Source: Prinsepia uniflora (taxonomy: Eukaryota; Streptophyta; Magnoliopsida; Rosales; Rosaceae). From it: a DNA stretch of 64,000 nucleotides. The translations under genes were made by a program, and so were the position numbers. The notes beneath the pieces were generated by a model, which ran no database searches, had not been told where the DNA came from, and worked only from the letters and a program-made list of their open reading frames with translations. The stretch is from NCBI GenBank assembly GCA_032719365.1, contig CM064868.1:67057538-67121537 (forward strand), in the 5' to 3' direction. Shown in pieces: positions 56,725 to 64,000 of the stretch (position 1 is its first letter; the number at the start of each line of letters is the position of its first letter).

Positions 56725-59700
56725 TGACAGGACCCATCTCAATCCCCCCGGAATTAGTGCGGGATGACCCTGCTCGAGTCTGGCACGAAGTGTCAGACAA
56801 GGGATATTTTCGACCTTTTCCTTCCCGGGCTATCAGAGTACGCCAGGATCCGGAGGAGGTATGTGATATCTCAGTCTCTGCTACAGTCCACATCCGATGT
56901 CAACCTGAAGGGCAGTCAAAACATTTAAAACTGTGAGTGGACAAAACAAAAGTTTATAAAAACATTTTCCATAAAGACATTTGTACCCTTCACTAAAAAG
57001 CATGCATGCATTCGAAAACCATTTAACCAAATGGACCACATGTGGGAACTAAGCCCAAATCAGAAATAAACCAAGGTCGAAAGGACCACAATGAAATCGA
57101 CCATACGGGCCACCGCCCAAATCCATAAGAAAACCAACAAGGGACTCAGGCCAAAACCATAACCATACTAAAACCAAGTACACGAGTCACTGCTCAAATC
57201 CTCTGCACACCTGTGCACACCACATATCAAATCCATATATATCATATATATATATATCATATATACATATAATTCACACAACTAATCCTGTCACGGTTTC
57301 CAAAGCTATGCGCGTGCTACCCAGGTCTCAATTCGAGTCTTCTCAAAGTCAAGATCAATGTCCGCAGACCACTGACCCCACCCGAGGTAATAGTAATCAT
57401 AGCTTTCCTGAGAGTAAGGAACCCAACTGGGGGGTGACTCCACTCAGTCGGTGCTGCGTGACTACTCCGGGGTCCACCCAGGCCAACGACCCTCCCCGGA
57501 GGAGATAATAAAAGTAAAGGAAGGTATATGAATACATATATATACATAACATAAACGTTCATGCCCGGTTCCCTTGAACCGTCATGATCCATAACATCCA
57601 TCAACCAGGGTTCATGCGGATTCCCATAAACCGTCATGTACCATAATGACCTGACAAAGGTTCATGCCGGTTCCCATAAACCATCATGAACCACAATGAC
57701 CTTTCCAGAGTTCATGCTGGTTCCCATAAACTGTCATGAACTTGGAAATCCATCTAGGGTCCCTGACCCCCGAAATCATCAGTGTAAAACAACTGGGTCT
57801 CGTGCCCGAACATATGACTCAACTAGGCACCGTGCCCGATATCTAAGGGCCAGTCACGACTCCGATCATAGTGATGTGTGCAACCATCCATCCAGGACCG
57901 CCCTCAATCCTGGTATGTCGCCGTGAACGTATCAACCGACGCGACCACCACAAGATCATGGTGAACTCATCACCGATCGATATCCTGAACCGTCAGCACT
58001 CCGAAGTCGAGCCTCCCCAGGCTGCCCGACCATGAATCGTGCATCGTGACCTCTCTGGAAGGAACACATCCCAATCCGGAGGCGAGCGTCGTATCGTCGA
58101 TGGTCGTGCACATAGCACCCGTCGCGACCACGATTTAGACCCGAAGGTCGAAAATAGCGTCATATGCCCGAGAAAAAACCAAATGGGTCTCATACCCGAG
58201 TTTATCCTTTTAGAAATCAAAAACCTTTTCATTTAGACTAATAAAGACATACAGACCCGTTTAGGCACCGTATAGGGCCAAAACCTCGAAATACGTGCCT
58301 ATACGTAACCACACATCCAAATGCACTCATGGCATCACAAACAAGTATTTAAAACAAATAATAAACATTTATGCATGCACCAATTTAGAAAACAAGGTCC
58401 ACTCACAGACCGTCCGAGCTGCCGCCTCGATTTACGTGCCATAGGCTCTCCCGAGCCGATCACCATCATCGGGACTCCCAAACCTGTCAAAATTTTAATA
58501 TAAGGTTACTAACTACTTAATTAACCTCCCATTAAAGCCCCGTAATTTTCCCAAACTTTTAACTATTTTTAAACCGATCCTAAACCTTCCGATGCACGGA
58601 AACATATCGAGACGGTGTCTGATTGACACGAAACCAGTCCCAAAATGTTTGTTACATCGAATAGATGATTTCACTTGTTGAACACTTCCCCAAATTATGG
58701 CCCACGCGCCTCACGCGCTCCTAGAAGGGCCAGATTACTGTTCATCGTCACTAACCTCCAGCAGACCGGTTTTACTGTTCTGGACCGGTTCACAGCCCTA
58801 GACATCCCATTTTTCATCCTAATTCTTCTTTTTTGGTTCCTTTCTTCCTATTTTGATGTTTTCTAGCCATTACAATCCTTAAAACAACCTAAAAACACCT
58901 AAATCCTATGGTTCGATTTTGAACCAAACGGTTCAAAGTTCCCAAAATGCAGCCATGGCTTCACAGCCGTCCCTAGCTTCCTAAAACCTTCCTAACATGT
59001 CCCTAGTAACCTAATGGACTCATTAAAACCATTAAAACGGACCCAAAACATCAAAAATGGAAAAATGGATCAAAATGGGCTAACCGGGTACCTTGCGGGT
59101 TTCTCCTCCTCTCGCCGCCGTGGACGGCGGTTCTGGCCGCCCAGAAACCTCCTCGACATCCTCACTTCACTCTGTCCCCAGTCCAGATCATAGGGTAAGG
59201 GTTGGATGGGTTTTGGGGTGAATGGTTGGGTGAGAAAATGAGATCGGGTAATGGGTTTTGAATGAGGAAACTGAAGATGGAATGCATGGTGCATGAAGGT
59301 ATAAGGATGGCCTGTGGATGGGTGACACTTGTCACTCATCCATAGGGCAGGAACTAAATATCTGGGCCCCACTAAAGTCCAAAAGTTAACTTGTTTCGTA
59401 ATTCGTGCAATAGTGCACTTGAACTTCCGTGAACCGTAACTTCGCCGTCGAACGTCCGAATTCGACGTGCCGCTTGTCTATGAATTTGTATCGTCCTTAT
59501 CTACGTAACGGTCTTTGGCCCTCAGCCATCGGACCTCTTGGTCAAAAAGTCAACATTTGCCCCTTTTTAACCAAAATTACCAAAATGCCCCTAAACTTCC
59601 GAACGTCATAACTTCCTCCTCGAACGTCGGAATTGAAAGTGCCACCTGTTTATGAACTCGTGACGTCATGAACTACATGACGGTCATAGGTCAAAGTCCA

Positions 59701-59858
59701 TTTGACAGCCTGAATGAAAAGTCAACGTTTTGCCACCATCAGGGGCAAAACGGTCATTTCGCATCGTTCGTCCGATTTAGCCTAACTAATCACGGATTAA
59801 CCTCACTAATCGTGATTAGTCACTAATTTAATCTAGGAATTTGGGACGGGTCGTTACA
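56725..59858 (-). mobile_element. Solo LTR related to LARD-1, nested
   Basis: 3134 bp, TGACAGGACCC to GGGTCGTTACA. Flanks TCTAA (56720-56724) and TCCAA (59859-59863) differ at one base. GTGAGTGGAC (56933-56942) and GTCCACTCAC (58397-58406) bracket ATGCATGC motifs and a set of two-tier hairpins (57556-57745). Shared U3 modules lie near 59420-59690. The closest family in this window is LARD-1, since both contain the GGTTCATGCCGGT type hairpin. Confidence 0.85.
57556..57745. repeat. Four two-tier hairpin units
   Basis: Each unit has an outer stem of the GGTTCATG/CATGAACC type and an inner stem GGTT/AACC. One unit has AGTTCATG/CATGAACT, and another has the inner stem extended to GGTTC/GAACC. Confidence 0.8.
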
Positions 59859-60584
59859 TCCAACCTTGGAATAGCGATTCAATCACATGAGGTTGATCCA
59901 ACCAGAAAATAAAACCATAAAGAAAACCAAAATACCTTTTGACCGGGGCACAAGCCCAAAATAGTTACCTCCCAGGCACCAGTCCAAAATACGGTTTCCA
60001 AAACCACCAGTAAAACATGTATCCAGAAAACCACAATCGAATATCCATATACATGCTAAAACCCATAATTTATCCAGAAATCATATAATATCTCATATAA
60101 CCATATCATAGACATCCAAACCATGTGATAAAACCAGGAAAATATGTAAATATGCATGCATCACAGTTATGAAGGAAAATTTCCACTTACAGTACCGACG
60201 ATCGCCCGAAATCCATGCCGTAAGCTAATCCAAAGCCTCTGTGACGTCCTGACCTATCAAAGTCACACCCGCAGGTCACCAAAAAATCCATATAAGTCCA
60301 TACATGAAACCCCAAAAATCTTGGAACCGAAAACACGTCCCAAACACATTTCTCGAAAGAAAAACTTCTAAAACACCAACCAAACGTCCTCTGATCGACC
60401 TAAAACCACCACCATTGGATTTAGAACGTCAAAATTTTTCAAACAAAACCGTTTCACCAAGAAATTCGATCCCACGCACCCACACGCGCCGGTCAAAAAT
60501 TCCACACACCTGGTCAATGCCGACGTCAGCTACTGACATCACCCGCTGTGCGCCGTTGTCAGTGTCGCCGCCTCGTTGGCCTGG

Positions 60585-63358
60585 TGTCAGGACCCACCCC
60601 GGTTTCACCCCGAAACCCGAGGTAAATCCCGCTCTCGTCTGACTCCCCGACACAACACCCAAATAACACTCACTCAAACCCAGTCAGACGCAGGAGTAAT
60701 TAAACAAAATATCCCAACCTTATCGTTTACAGAGCATAGCACTAAATTACAAGGAACTAAAAACCGATAAAGTACACGCACACAGAAGCCTTTAAACTAA
60801 TCTGGGATCCCTCACGTCCCTTCTATGCCTCGGACTCTGCCTCGACGTCAAGACCCCGCGTTAGCTCCACAACCTGGAGGGCAATTTAAAACAAAAGTGT
60901 GAGTGGACCAGAAAGTACAAAAAAGTTCAAAACCACTTTATAAGAAAACCGAGTCTAACCCTCCGTTTTGAAACCACATGCATAACCAACAGTTATGAAC
61001 ACAGTTATAAAATAATCGTTATAAAACATCATAAAAAACAGAAACACTATAAAATATCATAAGAAACCATAGCATGAGTATCCGAAACCGTATCAAATTC
61101 TCATTTCCCGATCGAACCTGCTGGACCTATCCGAGTCTTTAAACTCCCGAGTCTTTAAACTCAATCCAGGCCTTAATAATATCCGAGTCTTTAAACTCCC
61201 GAGTCTTTAAACTCAATCCGGGTCTTTAAACCCAATCCGGCCGGTCCCCCGTCACATATATCCGGGTCTTTAAACCCAATAACCAGATCCAGCAAATCCA
61301 ATCCCAAAATCATTTGAAAACCATTTACCAATCCATATCCAAACCCGAATCCGAAATCACTGGTTCGATACCCTTCCGGCATCCAGAACCGTCATTCCGA
61401 ACCCAAATCCGGAATCCACTTTCCCACTTTAAAACCAACTTCCATTTCCAAAATCCGTTCTAGAACCAAAAACCTTGATCATTGAAAACCACTTATCTTT
61501 TGAAATCCCAAAACCATAGCATCAATTTCAGAAACCAACTATTCCTCGTAAAACGTGTAATAATGTAAAACCAACCAAAACATATATACTCAAACCATAA
61601 AACAGTTATAGAAAACAGTTATGCATGCTCGAGTTTAAAGAAAGGGGTCCACTCACAGTACTGAGCCCTACTCGCGTCCCGAACGTCCAGCCCGTTCCTC
61701 GGCTTCCTCGGGAAATCCCGATCCTGTCAATCACCATCAAATTACATTACTAATACGTCTACAACACAACTACCTAATTTCATTAAAATTCCCCGAACTA
61801 AAGACTTAAAACCCGGGACCCTAAACATTCACCCTCGCGGAACTAAACTCAAACGGCTTCCGATTAACCCGAAACCAACTCCATTGAACTCAACACAACT
61901 CCTAGACCAAAAGTCAAGTTGATCGTTTCTCCATACGCCGCCGCACGCGCCCCCACGCGCCGCCCAAAGTGGCTGCGCGTGGCCCCACGCGCCAGCTACA
62001 GTACCACCTTCAACTTGTGCTGAACCAGCCGTCGCAGGCTGAACCGGCGAGAGACATTCTCTGCCGTCCGGCCACCAAGTCACTCCCTCTCTTCTCCTAC
62101 AGCTTCGTCCAGACCCCACGAATCCATTCCCCTCACTCTCCTGGTTCGATTCAACCCCCAGCTTCACGACTGAAGCTTGAACCAGACGGCCCTCAGACCC
62201 CTGTTTCACGATCTGGCTACTCCGGTCACCTCCCGTCACGGTGGCAACACCAGACGATCCCTAAGGCTTCACTGAACCTAGACCACACCTCCTTTACCTT
62301 CGACTCAGCCCCAAACTCGTCGACTTTGAGTTCGAAGCTCACGGCCGAAACAGAGCAACAGAGCACCCCTCTGCGACTGAGCTCCGCCGTGGACACCCCC
62401 GTCACGGCGACCACTACAAATCATTCCTAGGACCTCACTGAACATAACCCTGACCTCCAATCACTTCGACTCTAAACCTAGACTCACGACTTTCAAATTG
62501 AATTTCCACGGGAAAACAGAGCACAGGAATCTCACCTTCGAGTGCAGCTCCGCCGTGCACGATTGCACCGCCAAATCACGACCACCAGCTCCGCCCTGCC
62601 TCACTGTCACTCTCACAACCTGCTAATCACTCACCCTTGCACCCAGATCGATCAATTCTCCTCAATTCTCACACTCTATTTCTCTGTGTTTGTCGAAGAA
62701 CAAACACGGGTATGCACGGTTCCACCCAAATAATTGGGCTGTGAACACACAGGATTCCACCAGAATCCTCTAGCCCTTTGCCATGTGTCACCATCCCTCC
62801 AATCTTTATCCCACTTGGTTAAACCCCAGCCGTCCATTCCTTTCTCTCTGCACAAATCCCCATAAACCCAAAAAGACTAAAATACCCTTCTGTTTAACAC
62901 ATTTTTACGGTTTTACCGAAACGTCCTAGACCCGTAACTCTCGCCTCGTACGTCCGATGAACACGTGCCGCCTGTCATCGAACTCAGGACGACAAGAACT
63001 ATCTAACCATCCTAGGTCAACCTACCAAAACTCGATTCTACAAAAAGTCAACTTTTCCCCCTATTTTACCAAAATTACGATAATACCCTCGACCTTCCGA
63101 ACATCACAACTTCCTCCTCGGATGTCGGAATCAAACATACCACATGTCTACGGGTTCATGACGTCCTAAACTACGTCCTGGTCACTGGTCAATCCCCAAT
63201 TGACCACCCGAAATAAAAGTCAACATTTTTGCCCGAAGCAGGGGCAAAATCGTCATTCTCCACTAGTGACCCCATCGGGACCAACTAACCCCTGATTAAC
63301 CTTACTAATCACACCTTAATCACTCTACTAATCCCAATTCTCGGGACGGGTTGTTACA
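60585..63358 (-). mobile_element. Solo LTR related to LARD-2, nested
   Basis: 2774 bp, TGTCAGGACCC to GGGTTGTTACA, with perfect duplications CCTGG (60580-60584 and 63359-63363). GTGAGTGGAC (60899-60908) and GTCCACTCAC (61647-61656) bracket the CTTTAA-loop hairpin array (61131-61280). CACGCG block at 61943-62000. Clearly diverged from LARD-2 but the same family. Confidence 0.92.
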
Positions 63359-64000
63359 CCTGGAAACTCCATTTTTTCTTGAAACTTCCAATCTCCATAT
63401 CTCCCTCATTTCTCAACCAAATTGTACGTTATAATAGTCAAAAATCATCTACTCAACGCAAAGATTCCAAACATGAAACAAGAATTGAGAAATAGTACCT
63501 GGATTCGAAGATATGGTCCTCCAAAGTTTCGGCCAACCAATGTTCTCTCACACGGTCCACTCCTAAGCTATTCCACCTTCAAAGCCTAGCTTATCCTGCT
63601 CGTCGAAGTCGATGGAACACGATCCCAACCCTTGTTTGGTCCAAAAGGGTCAAAAAATGAAGATGGGAATTTAAGGTGTTATATGTGTTTGTGTTTGGGT
63701 GAGGGTGAGAGTGAGAAATGAGAGTGATGATGATGATGATGATCAAATCCTTATCCAAACAACCCAAAATATCCTAACTTTCCCCATTCCAAAAATACTC
63801 TTTCTATAATTAGAAAACCAAGGTTAACCCTTGGGGAAAAATCAAATAGTATGCTAAATAATTTCCATAAAATCCCCTTAAAATCTTCGATAATTTCCGT
63901 AAATCCTGTATTTATGAGGTGGGTCGTTACACAAATACTAACATCATGCACATTACAGTTATCCCGAAGTACAGTCTGCAAGATTTTCCTTCCTACCCCT

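Larger units (their letters stand above)
56041..63931 (-). mobile_element. Solo LTR in the LINE, itself split by two solo LTRs
   Basis: Plus-strand ends TGATAAGACC (56041) and GGGTCGTTACA (63931), with perfect duplications CAAAT (56036-56040 and 63932-63936). Own sequence: 56041-56724, 59864-60584 and 63364-63931, about 2 kb. It keeps a decayed TGAGTGGAC near 56359-56367 and a mutated inverted partner near 60178. It contains hairpin units with loop TCCAA or TCTAA at 56594-56720. Confidence 0.85.
52270..64000 (-). mobile_element. Degenerate plant L1-type LINE, interrupted by nested solo LTRs
   Basis: Minus-strand remnants in the order expected for plant L1 ORF2: endonuclease (63937-64000 plus 55560-56035), linker, reverse transcriptase (about 54950-53900), zinc-binding domain (about 53230-53040) and RNase H of the RVT_3 type (52869-52301). 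Frameshifts and stops break it into at least nine pieces, so it is dead. It is split at CAAAT (56036-56040 and 63932-63936) by a solo LTR. The 5' end lies beyond the window. Confidence 0.9.

Overview
This is a stretch of nuclear DNA from a flowering plant, almost certainly a eudicot. The signs are spliced genes with GT-AG introns, C2H2 zinc-finger proteins with QALGGH fingers and EAR motifs, retrotransposons primed by initiator tRNA-Met, and a plant-type LINE with a C-terminal RNase H. I cannot name the species. Only three genes look real, all between about 18.9 and 29.0 kb; most of the rest is layered transposable elements.

Layout. 103-14668 is a three-level nest: a solo LTR (target duplication AGTGG) holds a second solo LTR (193-12105), which holds a complete non-autonomous long-LTR element, LARD-1 (285-9761, duplication TCAGC). 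14.7-18.9 kb is intergenic, with a diverged GAACTACG repeat array and a small solo LTR (16990-17564, duplication GGGTC). 18957-23713 is a ten-exon gene for a class I phosphatidylinositol transfer protein, with an 8-nt microexon and a duplicated leader. 24172-25605 (minus) is an intact C2H2 repressor-type zinc-finger gene; 27936-29007 (minus) is a related gene whose frame is broken by a 46-bp duplication. A xyloglucan endotransglucosylase first-exon fragment sits near 29.9 kb.

30.3-41.1 kb is a Copia relic carrying a hAT-like insertion and a young element, LARD-2 (33244-40247, duplication TGTAG), with two 3-kb LTRs and only 967 bp between them. 41.1-45.0 kb holds a Ty3/Athila-like remnant. 45.0-51.6 kb is a second Copia relic split by an insertion with an 8-bp duplication, itself containing nested solo LTRs. 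52.3-64 kb is a degenerate LINE interrupted by a solo LTR (56041-63931, duplication CAAAT) that contains two more solo LTRs.

Main discovery candidate. Several otherwise diverged LTR families share one design. Inverted copies of GTGAGTGGAC and of ATGCATGCA bracket a 0.7-1.4 kb segment containing a tandem array of short hairpins. Within each family the loop is constant, while the stem bases change from unit to unit and stay complementary. This suggests a structured RNA, or a structured intron, in the R/U5 part of these retroelements. I read it by eye; it has not been tested by folding or covariation statistics.
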